Shown here: one piece after another, positions 7,487 through 16,967 of the stretch
Position numbering within the stretch: the first letter of the stretch is position 1
Layout: each line of letters starts with the position of its first letter
Assembly: GCA_050049775.1 (NCBI GenBank)
Contig: JASFVP010000005.1
Location: forward strand, 32,896 to 96,895
Reading direction: 5' to 3'
Source: JABDQZ01 sp050049775
Lineage (GTDB): Bacteria; Pseudomonadota; Gammaproteobacteria; Chromatiales; Chromatiaceae
Length of the DNA: 64,000 nucleotides
Program-made: the position numbers and the translations under genes
The notes under the pieces: generated by a model
Told to the model about the DNA's origin: nothing
Database searches by the model: none
What the model saw: only the letters and a program-made list of their open reading frames with translations

Positions 7487-9339
7487 TGGAAGAACAGGTC
7501 GGACAATTCTGGCACCGTTTCATCACCCGGCTGGCTGATGCGACTCATGCCGATGCGCGTGTCCGCCTTGCGGATGTCAAGCACCGTCTGGCGATCTATT
7601 TCCGGGCGTTGGGCGGTGATGCGGGCTTGCAGATTGATATTGCCGACAACAGTCAGATCAAGGTCCGGCGCAGTTGGTTACAACGCATTGCCGGTAGCGG
7701 TAAAAAAGTCCAGCACTCCTGGCGTGATGACAGCGCTCTACGTATGCCGGCAGAGATCGCCTGGTTTGACGCAGCGCAGCTGAACCGTGACCTGTATTAC
7801 TGGCTGGCGGCACTTGCTGCTGTTGCCGGATCGTCCGGTGACATGAACTGGTTACTGCACAATCAGTTATCCACCATGGCCACATTGCAACAGTACCCGG
7901 GTCTAAAAAAACGTTATGTACGCCTGGTGGCGGCCCACATTGAACAAAGGCCGGATCCGGCAGGGCTGCCAGCTGAAGAGCAGGCCATTGAGTCCCAGAT
8001 TCGCCAGGCATTGCAACATCCCGGCAGCGTGCAGGATGTTAGCGTTCTAGAGTTGGAAACCAGCTACGATTTTCACCCTGTGCCTTTGTGGTTGCTGCAT
8101 AAGTCGGCCTCTGCTTCGAATTACTCGTGGAGCGATGATGATGCTGAGCAGGCGGCCGATCTTGCCAAGGTGAACAGCCGCGAACTGGAAGATGTTGGCA
8201 AACGCCAGGCGGAGCAGGCGGAGGAACCGGAAGACAATCGTGGCCTGATTACCATCCGCATGGAAAATATCCTGACCACCGGTGAATTTATCAATCTCGA
8301 CCGTGGCAATGAGGAAGAAGACGACCTGGATCAGGCCGAATCTGTCGCCAGGGATCTGGATAAAATAACGCTAAGCCGCAACAGAAAAAGCCTTGGTTCA
8401 AGGTTGAAGTTCGATCTCGACCTGCCTTCCGTGTCGGAAGACGATGTGGTGTTGCAGGAGGGGTTACTACTGCCCGAATGGGACTGGAAAAAACAGCAGA
8501 TGATTGCAGACTGTTGCCGGGTCGTCGAGCTGGTGTCACGCGGTGATGAAAGCGCGGAATTGCCACAGCATTTATCCCGGCCGGCCAAACGTCTACGTAA
8601 CCAGTTCCAGGCACTGGCGCCAGCCAGGGTCTGGCAGCCACGCCAGCAGGATGGGCCAGAGATCGACCTGGATGCCTATTTGCGTTATATGTCGGACCGA
8701 CGGGCGGGTCATGATGCAGGTGCGGATCGTCTCTATCGTGAATTGCGCCGGGGCGCACGTGATCTTTCCTGTTTGCTGCTGGCCGATCTTTCACTTTCCA
8801 CCGATAGCTGGATTGATGATCATCATCGTATCATCGATGTTATTCGCGACAGCCTGTACCTGTTTGCTGAAAGTCTGCATGCGACTGGCGACCGTTTTTC
8901 CATGTACGGTTTTTCATCACGCAAACGCGACCCGATCCGTCTGCACAGGCTGAAGGACTTTGCCGAAAACTACAATGGCGAAATACGCGGACGCATCGCG
9001 CAAATCGCACCTGGCTACTACACACGTCTTGGCGCCGGCATCCGCTTTGCTACGGAGAAATTGTTGCTGCAATCCGAAGGCAGGCGACTGTTGCTGATTC
9101 TGACAGACGGAAAACCCAATGACCTGGACAAATACGAAGGCCGGTTCGGTATTGAAGATACTCGCCAGGCCGTACTGGCCGCCAGGCGCGCCGGCCTGCA
9201 ACCTTTCTGTGTCACGATAGACAGGAAAGGCAACGAATATTTGCCACACCTGTTCGGATCAAATGGCTATGTGGTAATCAAGCGACCAACCGAGTTACCG
9301 AAAAAATTGCCACTGCTGTACGCGAAATTATCGGCTTGA
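7486..9339 (+). CDS. norD: NorD, VWA-domain NO reductase activation protein
   Basis: 617 aa. A long helical, acidic N-terminal and middle region precedes a C-terminal von Willebrand A domain (about residues 430-610) with a MIDAS-like DLSLSTDS and a later LTDGKPND. NorD partners with the AAA+ ATPase NorQ to insert non-heme iron into NorB. It starts on the last base of the polyferredoxin stop codon region and ends the nor cluster. Confidence 0.92.
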   Translation: MEEQVGQFWHRFITRLADATHADARVRLADVKHRLAIYFRALGGDAGLQIDIADNSQIKVRRSWLQRIAGSGKKVQHSWRDDSALRMPAEIAWFDAAQLNRDLYYWLAALAAVAGSSGDMNWLLHNQLSTMATLQQYPGLKKRYVRLVAAHIEQRPDPAGLPAEEQAIESQIRQALQHPGSVQDVSVLELETSYDFHPVPLWLLHKSASASNYSWSDDDAEQAADLAKVNSRELEDVGKRQAEQAEEPEDNRGLITIRMENILTTGEFINLDRGNEEEDDLDQAESVARDLDKITLSRNRKSLGSRLKFDLDLPSVSEDDVVLQEGLLLPEWDWKKQQMIADCCRVVELVSRGDESAELPQHLSRPAKRLRNQFQALAPARVWQPRQQDGPEIDLDAYLRYMSDRRAGHDAGADRLYRELRRGARDLSCLLLADLSLSTDSWIDDHHRIIDVIRDSLYLFAESLHATGDRFSMYGFSSRKRDPIRLHRLKDFAENYNGEIRGRIAQIAPGYYTRLGAGIRFATEKLLLQSEGRRLLLILTDGKPNDLDKYEGRFGIEDTRQAVLAARRAGLQPFCVTIDRKGNEYLPHLFGSNGYVVIKRPTELPKKLPLLYAKLSA

Positions 9340-9701
9340 TTACAATGGTATTCGTGGCTTGCTATCGAAATATCCTCACTGCAGGCTGTTGTGTTGGTAA
9401 TTAAAAATGGTCAGAAGTTGATTTTAAAAAGCGTACAGCAAGTCTTGGCATAACGAAAAATGGAAAGTCCCGTTTACTACCACTTACACAACCAGTGAAG
9501 AGAGGATGCGATTTTCACTTTTATTCTCTCAGGGGCAAGTCCAGATTAGGTAGGGGCTATATCAATTACTTTCTGTCAGTTTTTTTTACACGCTATTGTT
9601 TAGTGATTTTTAAACTTTTGATTAGTAACATAAAATTAGCATGGCATGATCTGTGCTTTGTGGCTTGTATTGTAAAGTTTATAGTTAAGGAAAAAGGAAA
9701 A
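9340..9701. other. AT-rich intergenic region, no gene seen
   Basis: A 362-base AT-rich stretch between norD and the secreted protein gene. An in-frame extension of the next gene runs through part of it but lacks a credible start or signal peptide. I see no repeat, RNA gene or clear terminator here. The base composition shift from the nor cluster marks the start of an accessory segment. Confidence 0.5.
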
Positions 9702-10220
9702 ATGAAAAGGCTACTAATCTTATTTGTCATGCTTTTGGCTTCAAATCAATCATTCTCTGCGGTAATCAGTGACGCTGGTGTAGCACTACCAGCTAATGAA
9801 ATGGTCTATGTTGATTTTATGATGACAACAACATCGGATCTTTTGATTGAGGCATCAATTGATAATCCGACAGGTGATGCAAACGCTGATTATATTAATT
9901 ATTTATTATTTGAAGATAACTTAGGTTCTCTCGGAGATTTGGTAACTGGATTACAAGGGACGGCCTCTGATCTATTTGGAAGTCTCACTGACTCAATCAT
10001 TGATTTGGCTGCTGGGGCCTATACTATAGTTTTTGGCGCTAATTACTTGGAAGAGAGCGAAGCACGGAACGGGGTTGCATCTACACCGTCATTCAGTGGA
10101 GCTAGTATCGATTACTCACTATCATCTGATGGTATTTCAGGCGTACCTGTCCCAGCTCCTCTAGCACTGCTTGGCTTAGGCTTGGCTGCAATTGGTTGGA
10201 CAAGACGTAAAGTTGCTTAA
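9702..10220 (+). CDS. Secreted PEP-CTERM-like anchored protein of unknown function
   Basis: 172 aa from ATG 9702, preceded by AAAGGA. An N-terminal signal peptide (cut near SFSA) is followed by an acidic, low-cysteine domain and a C-terminal tail of VPVPAPLALLGLG, a hydrophobic helix and a terminal WTRRK. That tail is a PEP-CTERM-type sorting signal (VPxPA variant), normally cleaved by exosortase for export to the surface or matrix. No exosortase gene is in the window. The gene is AT-rich compared with its flanks and ends in a strong terminator, so it is a single-gene unit, perhaps acquired. Confidence 0.7.
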   Translation: MKRLLILFVMLLASNQSFSAVISDAGVALPANEMVYVDFMMTTTSDLLIEASIDNPTGDANADYINYLLFEDNLGSLGDLVTGLQGTASDLFGSLTDSIIDLAAGAYTIVFGANYLEESEARNGVASTPSFSGASIDYSLSSDGISGVPVPAPLALLGLGLAAIGWTRRKVA

Positions 10221-10242
10221 TTAACTCACTGGATTGAGTTTC

Positions 10243-10273
10243 AAAGAGCCTCACTTTCGAGTGGGGCTTTTTA
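10243..10273 (+). terminator. Rho-independent terminator with TTCG loop
   Basis: A 9-bp stem at 10247-10255 / 10260-10268 (one G-U, extended by A-T pairs) with a TTCG tetraloop runs into a T-run at 10268-10273. It ends the PEP-CTERM-like gene. Confidence 0.85.
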
Positions 10274-10958
10274 TTGTCTGAAGATCTTTCGGGGATTAAT
10301 GGATGCACTGCATGACAGAGTAACATCCAATATTCCCAAAACGATTTGGCCACTAATCAGTGGCGCCCCATGTAACTGTACTTTTTGTGTTTTTTATACT
10401 TTCTCGCCCGATGACATCATGTCGATACCTTGATGATCATGACAGAAATCGACAATCAGCTGTTGTGAAGTCAGTCCGTGGTCAATCGCAATATTGATTG
10501 CTTCAATTATTTTTCGATCATTTTCAAGCTGTTGCTGAAACAGTTTAACTTTGACCGTATCTACATGACTATCCCTGGGTGAAACCTGTCTGCTAGTAGC
10601 ATCAGTGTCACCTCCATTTTTGTCCCGGCAATGGAATTGTTATTCTTGCAGTCTGCTAAAAGCATCAATAATTTCCCGCATCATTGACCCTAAGAGCAGC
10701 TCCAGCCAGTTCTGGATTGGTCCCCGGGCCGACACGGATTTTTTTCTGGTGTCGGGACGGCGGGTATCCTTGATGGCTGTTTTTGTCGACGAGTTGATCG
10801 GGATCATCCTGGTATCCGAATCCTTATGGTTATTAGTGGTTGCCAGAATTTCAGGTGGTCCTCATTTCGCGTTTTCCCGGACACGTCGCGATACATAATT
10901 TACGGGAACATTTTTACGAGAATGGCAGACAGAGTGAGAGTTGTTTCCGTCAAAATGC
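10274..10958. pseudogene. Gene-poor stretch with two minus-strand coding remnants
   Basis: No intact gene is visible. On the minus strand two consecutive open frames lack usable starts. One ends with a stop near 10650 and encodes a tail containing GPIQNWLELLLGSMMREI. The next ends at 10394 and encodes VKLFQQQLENDRKIIEAIN. Both have protein-like composition, and a GGAGGTGA sequence sits between them but leads only to a 13-codon frame. I read them as decayed or frameshifted small genes of unknown family. Confidence 0.35.
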
Positions 10959-12152
10959 TTAATGAGAACTGTCCAGGACACTCTCGAGGTAGCTGGTTGA
11001 CAAGATTCCTTTACCCGATGAAGTTTGAAAAACAGTACAGTCCAAAATCATGTTTGTTTCGATCATCACAGGGCCGTTTTCAGTCACTGCAATATCATGC
11101 CCCAGTACAACAAAATCATTCAGGTTCCGGTGGAAATTCAAACCTGTTTCAATCATTTCCTGGAAAAATGGAAACTGCATCCCTGTGAAAACATTGCCAT
11201 TGACATCTGAATCAACCGATAAAGGCAATATTGGATTTTTGCCGCAATATACCTGGGACCCTTTCCCTAATTTTCCTGAGTTTAAGTCAATATCGATTAC
11301 CGTTCTGTTTTGTCCATGATTGTCGGAAATTTTTCCTGATTCATTGATCTTGAATGTTGCGGTTACAGGTAAAAAATCGTCTTTCAATTTTACAGTCCAC
11401 AGCCTTACGGTAAAAAGTGCATCAGATCCAAAACGCAATAGTGCAGAATGGTTCTTGATTACTTCCTGCAAGACGATTCGGTCACCCCATATTAAAGGGG
11501 TATTCTCCAGGTAATTTAAAACTTCTTGCCTTGCTAGTGATTTGTGGTTTGACTTATTGTCTTTAATATCCCATCGATCATTTCCTGCGCGCAATATTAT
11601 TGCCTGACCCTTGCCTAAATAGCCATCAATCGGTTTTAAAAAAATACTTTCTTTTTCATCCAGCAAGAGATTGATCTTTTTTAAATTTTCATCAAAAAAC
11701 AATTCATCCGGCTTGTACGTCAGATAGATTTTTGGTGTTGCTATGCCATTTGTATTACAGAAATCAGCAAACTTTGCTTTGTCTGAAACAATCTCTATAT
11801 TTTTCGGTAAAGGCACATTTTCCGATAAATAGGTATTCAGATTTACAACTTGCCTCCTCGATAAAAATTCATTCAGTTCCTTAACTCGAAGCGAGGTTCG
11901 GAAACAAAATCCCTGACTGTAATACGCGGTTGGCTCCATGCGCAAAAGAATGACAATCTTAAGCCTTTCCAGCACTTGCTGTGTGTAGGATTTACCATTG
12001 GTCTTTTTTATAGCAGAGAAAAAATCAGAGCGGATAAAAAAACACTCAACTATCGACCGAAGCGGGAATACAAATGATCCTATGGTTTTGTATATTCCCC
12101 TGCGCTCAACTTTTGCAAGCAGACTACGTGGCAAGGTTCTTCTTTCAAGCAT
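10959..12152 (-). CDS. ATP-grasp protein of the sugar-transfer-associated type
   Basis: 397 aa. The central part has an ATP-grasp nucleotide binding pattern (FLKPIDGYLGKGQ, then DRIVLQEVIKNH) and the C-terminal part has HDIAVTENGPVMIETN, which resembles the metal-binding end of sugar-transfer-associated ATP-grasp enzymes (PF14397-like). Such enzymes ligate carboxylates to amines or thiols, often in capsule or teichuronate-like clusters, but no polysaccharide genes surround it. GAGG lies 8 bases before the ATG. The gene is AT-rich and isolated, consistent with horizontal acquisition. Confidence 0.7.
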   Translation of the reverse strand: MLERRTLPRSLLAKVERRGIYKTIGSFVFPLRSIVECFFIRSDFFSAIKKTNGKSYTQQVLERLKIVILLRMEPTAYYSQGFCFRTSLRVKELNEFLSRRQVVNLNTYLSENVPLPKNIEIVSDKAKFADFCNTNGIATPKIYLTYKPDELFFDENLKKINLLLDEKESIFLKPIDGYLGKGQAIILRAGNDRWDIKDNKSNHKSLARQEVLNYLENTPLIWGDRIVLQEVIKNHSALLRFGSDALFTVRLWTVKLKDDFLPVTATFKINESGKISDNHGQNRTVIDIDLNSGKLGKGSQVYCGKNPILPLSVDSDVNGNVFTGMQFPFFQEMIETGLNFHRNLNDFVVLGHDIAVTENGPVMIETNMILDCTVFQTSSGKGILSTSYLESVLDSSH

Positions 12153-12278
12153 TGTATCGCCTCATTTGATATCGTATCCCGGTCCTTAAAGTACAGCTCG
12201 TGATGAAATGACTGACAGGTATTCCATGCTTATTATTGCAGTTATTTTGGTCGGCATCCCGAAACAGTCTGGTTATTA

Positions 12279-14813
12279 ATGCACAAAACGAATTTCAATC
12301 CTCATGTTCTTCCTGATCTGCCCATCAAGGCGTGTCTGGAAGATTTGTACTCGGCATTACGTCACGGCCATGTGACACTGAGTGCAACACCGGGCTCGGG
12401 CAAGACCACCGTTGTGCCCATTGCCTTACTGGATCAACCCTGGCTGGAAGGTAAGAAGATCATCGTGCTGGAGCCGCGTCGTCCGGCGGCGCGCATGGCG
12501 GCGCATCGCATGGCATTTCTGCTCGGTGAAAAAGTTGGGCAAACCATCGGTTACCAGGTGCGCTTTGACCGGCAGATTTCCCGGCAAACCCGTATCGAGG
12601 TATTGACGGAGGGGCTGTTGCTTAGGCGCTTGCAGTCCGATCCGGAACTGGCCGATGTCGGCCTAGTCATCTTTGACGAGTTCCACGAACGCAATCTGGT
12701 GGCCGACTTGTCGCTGGCCCTGTGCCTGGATATCTGCCGCGGGCTGCGTGATGACCTGCGTCTGCTGGTGATGTCGGCTTCGCTGGATGAGCAGGCGGTC
12801 AATCAATTACTGGGTGCGCAGCAGATCACTGCCGGTGGTCAGTTGCATCCGGTGACGATTCATTACGCGAAACAGGATGCGGCATTGAATCAGGTGGTCG
12901 ACGATTGCCTGCCCTTGATCGAACAGGCGCTGCAAACTGTCGCGGCGGATGTACTCGTTTTCCTGCCCGGGCGTGGCGAGATCACTCGCTTGCAGGCACT
13001 GGCCGAAGAACGCTGGGGCAATGACTGTGAAGTGCTGACGCTGTATGGCGAACTGAGTACGGAACAGCAGGACAGGGTGTTAAGGCCGGCATCGCGTGGC
13101 AAACGTCGCCTGATTTTGAGCACCGACATTGCCGAGACCAGTCTGACGATTGAAGGCATCGAAGCGGTAGTCGATGGAGGCCGGGCGCGCAAACCGGTGT
13201 TCCAGCCCAACAGCGGCCTGACCCGGCTGGAGACACGCTGGATATCCAAAGCCTCGGCATTGCAGCGTGCCGGTCGTGCCGGCCGTCTCGGCCCCGGTCA
13301 TTGTTTTCGTGCCTGGACCGCAGCACGCCAGCAGCGACTGGAAGACTGGATTCGACCGGAAATTCTCGATGCCGACCTGGCGCCACTGGCGCTGGAACTG
13401 GCCGCCTGGGGCGTGACCGAACCCGAAGAGATGCTGTGGCTGGATGCACCGCCCAAAGCACACTGGCAACAGGCGGTGGAGTTGCTGCAACAATTGCAGG
13501 CGGTCAATGAACAGGGGCATATCACAGCACTGGGCAAGCGTATGTCCAGCTTGCCGGTGCACCCGCGCCTGGCGCATATGCTGTCTGCGGCGACAGGGCA
13601 GGTGGATCAACAACTGGCGGCTGACATCGCCGCCTTGCTGTCGGATCGCGATCCGTTGTTACGACGATCAGGTGAAGCGCTGCCGGCTGATATTCGTTTG
13701 CGCCTGGATGCTCTGGCTGACTGGCGCCAGGGCCGCAGCGTAAGCGCCTGTGATAAAGGCCGGCTGAAACAGCTTGATCGTCTCTCCAGCCAGTTCATGA
13801 AAATGTTACCCAAGGCTGGTAAAAGCACTGACAGCCGTTTCAGCGTGGGCAGTTGCCTGGCCATTGCCTATCCGGATCGCATCGCCAAACGCCGCAGCAA
13901 CAGCGAGGCCTATTTGATGCGCAACGGACGAGGGGTGAGCCTGCCGCCGGCCGACAGCCTGTCCAACGCCGAGTTTCTTGCCATCGCCAATCTCGACGCC
14001 GGCCAGCGCGATGGCAAGGTCTGGCTGGCGGCCAGCATCAGCCTGGCGGATATCGAGGGGCTGTTTGCCGAACAGATTGTGCAGCAACGTCAGGTTCGCT
14101 GGGATAACCAGCGTCAGGCAGTTGTTGCCAGGGAGAGGCAGACCCTGGGAGAGATTGTCCTCATCGAACAACAGGCTGCCTTGCAAACCGATGACCCGGT
14201 TGCCGAGCTGTTGCTGGAGCAGATCAAGAAACAGAGCCTGTCCCTGTTTGGAGAACAGAAGAAATTTGATTTACTGCGTGCCCGTGTACAAGCCATGCAT
14301 CGGCTGGAGCCTGATGCTGACTGGCCGGACGTATCGGAAGTCGCTCTGCTGGACCAACTTGACCAGTGGCTGTCACCCTGGCTGGATAGGGTGGATTCAC
14401 TCAAGCAACTCAAACAGGTCGATTTGCTGGCTGCGCTTACTGCCTGGCTTGGCTGGGACAAGCAACAGAGGCTGGATAAGATGTTGCCAGAATCCTTTGC
14501 GACACCGGCCGGCACGCGTCGTCCGATCACTTATGATTTGAACGAAGCGCCAGTGCTGAAAGCACCGTTGCAGGAACTGCTGGGCCTGTCCGAATCACCA
14601 CGCGTGGCCAATGGTCGGTTGCCGCTGGTCATTCATTTGTTATCACCGGCCGGCCGGCCGCTGCAGGTGACACAGGACCTCGCCACTTTCTGGGCGGGGG
14701 CCTACCAGGAGGTGAAAAAGGAAATGCGCGGCCGCTACCCAAAACACTATTGGCCGGACGATCCGGCTTCAGCCAGTGCGACACGCTTTACCAAACGGCG
14801 TATGTCAGAATGA
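12279..14813 (+). CDS. hrpB: ATP-dependent helicase HrpB
   Basis: 844 aa, normal for HrpB, a DEAH/RHA-family helicase. Walker A TPGSGKTT at about 37-44, a DEFH box in VIFDEFHERN, motif III MSAS, and the C-terminal motifs STDIAETSLTIEG and QRAGRAGR are all visible, followed by the HrpB-specific C-terminal domain ending with the RYPKHYWPDDP signature. It probably unwinds RNA; its cellular role is poorly defined. Standalone gene. Confidence 0.95.
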   Translation: MHKTNFNPHVLPDLPIKACLEDLYSALRHGHVTLSATPGSGKTTVVPIALLDQPWLEGKKIIVLEPRRPAARMAAHRMAFLLGEKVGQTIGYQVRFDRQISRQTRIEVLTEGLLLRRLQSDPELADVGLVIFDEFHERNLVADLSLALCLDICRGLRDDLRLLVMSASLDEQAVNQLLGAQQITAGGQLHPVTIHYAKQDAALNQVVDDCLPLIEQALQTVAADVLVFLPGRGEITRLQALAEERWGNDCEVLTLYGELSTEQQDRVLRPASRGKRRLILSTDIAETSLTIEGIEAVVDGGRARKPVFQPNSGLTRLETRWISKASALQRAGRAGRLGPGHCFRAWTAARQQRLEDWIRPEILDADLAPLALELAAWGVTEPEEMLWLDAPPKAHWQQAVELLQQLQAVNEQGHITALGKRMSSLPVHPRLAHMLSAATGQVDQQLAADIAALLSDRDPLLRRSGEALPADIRLRLDALADWRQGRSVSACDKGRLKQLDRLSSQFMKMLPKAGKSTDSRFSVGSCLAIAYPDRIAKRRSNSEAYLMRNGRGVSLPPADSLSNAEFLAIANLDAGQRDGKVWLAASISLADIEGLFAEQIVQQRQVRWDNQRQAVVARERQTLGEIVLIEQQAALQTDDPVAELLLEQIKKQSLSLFGEQKKFDLLRARVQAMHRLEPDADWPDVSEVALLDQLDQWLSPWLDRVDSLKQLKQVDLLAALTAWLGWDKQQRLDKMLPESFATPAGTRRPITYDLNEAPVLKAPLQELLGLSESPRVANGRLPLVIHLLSPAGRPLQVTQDLATFWAGAYQEVKKEMRGRYPKHYWPDDPASASATRFTKRRMSE

Positions 14814-14869
14814 CATAAGCACTTTGTTGTCGAAGACAATGTCAGCGCGGACTACAAAGCGCCAGGTGC

Positions 14870-15178
14870 TTAAGAGTCCTGTTGCCAGCCGTAAGTTGAT
14901 AATGACAGCTTGTTCCCAACAAACACCATGCCCTCAGCTTCGAGCAATCTGCGCTGTCTGTTGAATGCGTCGCTTCCTTGCGGAAATGAGATTTTTCCCT
15001 GCGCATTGATAACCCGGTGCCAGGGTAACTTGCTGCCTTTGGGCAATTGCTTGAGAACGCTTCCGACATAATGCGCATGATTGGGAAACCCAGCCAGCCT
15101 GGCGACCTGACCGTAGGTAGCGACTTTGCCTTTGGGTATGGAAGCAACAATCTGCCAGATGATTTCGTTTGGTTTCAC
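14870..15178 (-). CDS. Alkyltransferase-like protein (ATL, MGMT-like DNA binding)
   Basis: 102 aa, GTG start. It is the DNA-binding domain of O6-alkylguanine alkyltransferases with PWHRV where true methyltransferases have PCHRV. The catalytic Cys is therefore replaced by Trp, the hallmark of ATL proteins, which bind alkylated guanines and hand them to nucleotide excision repair. YGQVARLAG (helix-turn-helix) is also present. Length matches family members such as E. coli YbaZ. Confidence 0.9.
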   Translation of the reverse strand: MKPNEIIWQIVASIPKGKVATYGQVARLAGFPNHAHYVGSVLKQLPKGSKLPWHRVINAQGKISFPQGSDAFNRQRRLLEAEGMVFVGNKLSLSTYGWQQDS

Positions 15179-15270
15179 GTTATTAAACTTTCAAACGCAG
15201 TAATTTATACCGCTGTCTTTGGATAATGTTCAGAAAATAAAAAGAACCATCGTTATTGATTATTATGGCT

Positions 15271-15729
15271 TTAGAAAAAATTGTTTTTATTTCCAGAAAA
15301 TGCTGGGACGCCGAAGTTTTCAAATTGCTGAGCTAATCTGATTTTGTCATCCGTTTTATACATGCCCCTGGAACAGAGATTCACTGGCCTTAATTTCCCT
15401 TTGTAATGGGTGCCTGGTTTGTAGGCAACAAAGTCGTAACGCCCCCATCTTTTTGGATACTCATATGATACCAATTCGGATAAAGGTTGTATTTTATGAT
15501 GGAAAATATACTCAATAATAATTTCCTTTTCTGTAAGAATTATTCTTCTTGGCTCGAGTAAAACACTAAGAAGTAAAGCAAATGGAACAGCCCATAAAAT
15601 AAAATGAAATGTTTTTGAGTGGATTGATATGTCTTCCCCCTGAATGAGTGAAGCTAATAATGTTAAACCTCCCAAAAGTAAACCGAGAATTATTATTCTT
15701 GGGTAGCTTCTGATAATGATGGTTTGCAT
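15271..15729 (-). CDS. Hypothetical membrane protein (two N-terminal helices)
   Basis: 152 aa. Two predicted membrane helices (about 10-28 and 40-60) are followed by a cytosolic region with a beta-rich pattern (RRIILTEKEIIIEYIF) that could be a PH-like domain; that is only a guess. Its start lies 26 bases after the stop of the upstream minus-strand gene, so the two are probably co-transcribed. AT-rich, no recognised family. Confidence 0.55.
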   Translation of the reverse strand: MQTIIIRSYPRIIILGLLLGGLTLLASLIQGEDISIHSKTFHFILWAVPFALLLSVLLEPRRIILTEKEIIIEYIFHHKIQPLSELVSYEYPKRWGRYDFVAYKPGTHYKGKLRPVNLCSRGMYKTDDKIRLAQQFENFGVPAFSGNKNNFF

Positions 15730-15755
15730 ATCTTCCTTCAGAAAATTCCTTTTGA

Positions 15756-16403
15756 CTAATCCAGGGTCGGATCATCGAGAGCATAGGGGATGCCTAAGGT
15801 TTCTGTGGAAAAAAGCCTGAATTGAACAGGCACGTCTTTTACAAATGGATACTTCTTCCTGAAGCCATCGATATAGCTTTCAAACTCCGAGCGACCATCT
15901 ATGTAGTAGCGCCACAGGAATGGCTCTGCCCCACAATCAAGGCCGAAATGGCCGACATAAACGATTTCACCCGGCTTGACTGTATATGTGCCTCCAACAG
16001 GCTTGCCTGCTTCAATCAGGTTCTCTTTCGTTCCTTTCATATGCATGATATCTGTTGTCGAGCGTGCAACTTTTACATCAAAGGCAGTTAATATGTATTC
16101 GCCCGGTTGCACAACATATGCGTAAGGAAGGAATTTGTTGTCAACAAACAACCTGGAAGGGGTTTCTAATTCCAGGGTAACTTGTTCTGGCTCATCGATT
16201 GGAGATTTTGTGAACGTGAGTGCTTGAAGCTGTGCATTTTCATACTGGCCACATTTCCATGTGCGCCCCCAGTTGATTTGAATGATGATGACGCCAAGCT
16301 CTTTTTTATAGGTATCTTCGTCGAGGTCAACAGGGTCAGCGGCAACGACGAGCGAAGGCAAAATAAAAACAAATACAACTAGAAACTGAACAATATTTTT
16401 CAT
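15756..16403 (-). CDS. Hypothetical exported protein
   Basis: 215 aa with a clear signal peptide (cleavage near VVAA). The mature part is beta-rich with an apparent jelly-roll-like rhythm (ending VQFRLFSTETLG), has two Cys residues that could pair (WKCGQ and LDCGA), and no lipobox. Probably periplasmic. First gene of a likely two-gene unit with the membrane protein downstream. No family recognised. Confidence 0.6.
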   Translation of the reverse strand: MKNIVQFLVVFVFILPSLVVAADPVDLDEDTYKKELGVIIIQINWGRTWKCGQYENAQLQALTFTKSPIDEPEQVTLELETPSRLFVDNKFLPYAYVVQPGEYILTAFDVKVARSTTDIMHMKGTKENLIEAGKPVGGTYTVKPGEIVYVGHFGLDCGAEPFLWRYYIDGRSEFESYIDGFRKKYPFVKDVPVQFRLFSTETLGIPYALDDPTLD

Positions 16404-16548
16404 TTATTATTCCTCCAGTGAGGGCTAATGACTGACAGGTGCTCTTGATGTGGTTGCCTGGCACGTCCACATGGCGATATAGGGTATATTTATGCAATTG
16501 TACAAAACTTACCCCCTCCGTCCCCTTTTTTAGTTGTCGAGCCACTGC
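16404..16548. repeat. Intergenic region with possible RAYT/REP-type remnant
   Basis: The minus strand reads AAAAAAGGGGACGGAGGGGG near 16517-16536. GGGGACGGAGG-like strings commonly border REP/IS200-type (RAYT) elements, but only one half is visible and no transposase is nearby, so this is weak. Confidence 0.25.
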
Positions 16549-16875
16549 TTAGATGCCCCCACCATTCTTGGCTACCGCAGATATGATTAGCAAAACCACT
16601 GTAAAAACAAGAAGTATTTGTAACTTTGCTTTGGGATGTTTGCCATCTGGAAATCTTGGGTGATGAGGTCCGGAAGATGTGGTGTGGCGGTGTCCCCGCC
16701 TGATAGATCTGTACGACAAGATGAACATAAAGATGACAAAGATGAAGCCACCGAAATACTGCTTGAATAATATTTCTACAGAGGTATTTCCGTAGCCTGC
16801 TCCATAGGCGAAATGAACAATAAACAAGATTGCCAAGCCGGTAATGAATGCGGTTTTCGATATATCAGTGGTCAT
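16549..16875 (-). CDS. Hypothetical small membrane protein
   Basis: 108 aa. Three predicted helices (about 9-25, 38-55 and 88-103) with a His-rich, basic cytosolic loop between the second and third (RGHRHTTSSGPHHPRF). No family recognised. Part of the AT-rich series of orphan minus-strand genes. Confidence 0.5.
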   Translation of the reverse strand: MTTDISKTAFITGLAILFIVHFAYGAGYGNTSVEILFKQYFGGFIFVIFMFILSYRSIRRGHRHTTSSGPHHPRFPDGKHPKAKLQILLVFTVVLLIISAVAKNGGGI

Positions 16876-16967
16876 TATTTTTGTCTTGTTTCTAACATCT
16901 AACTTTGCCGTGCTGGTGCGCTAGGAGTGCGTCCGAACTGAGGATAGTGAGCGACATGATTTTCTTG

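Noticed and set aside
10102..10353. 83-codon minus-strand frame over the terminator at 10243-10273
   Set aside because: It crosses the intrinsic terminator and the end of the PEP-CTERM-like gene, so it is a shadow frame.
12207..16440. Repeated 14-mer AATGACTGACAGGT at 12207 and 16427
   Set aside because: Several exact 14-base matches are expected by chance in a 64-kb window, and the flanks are unrelated.
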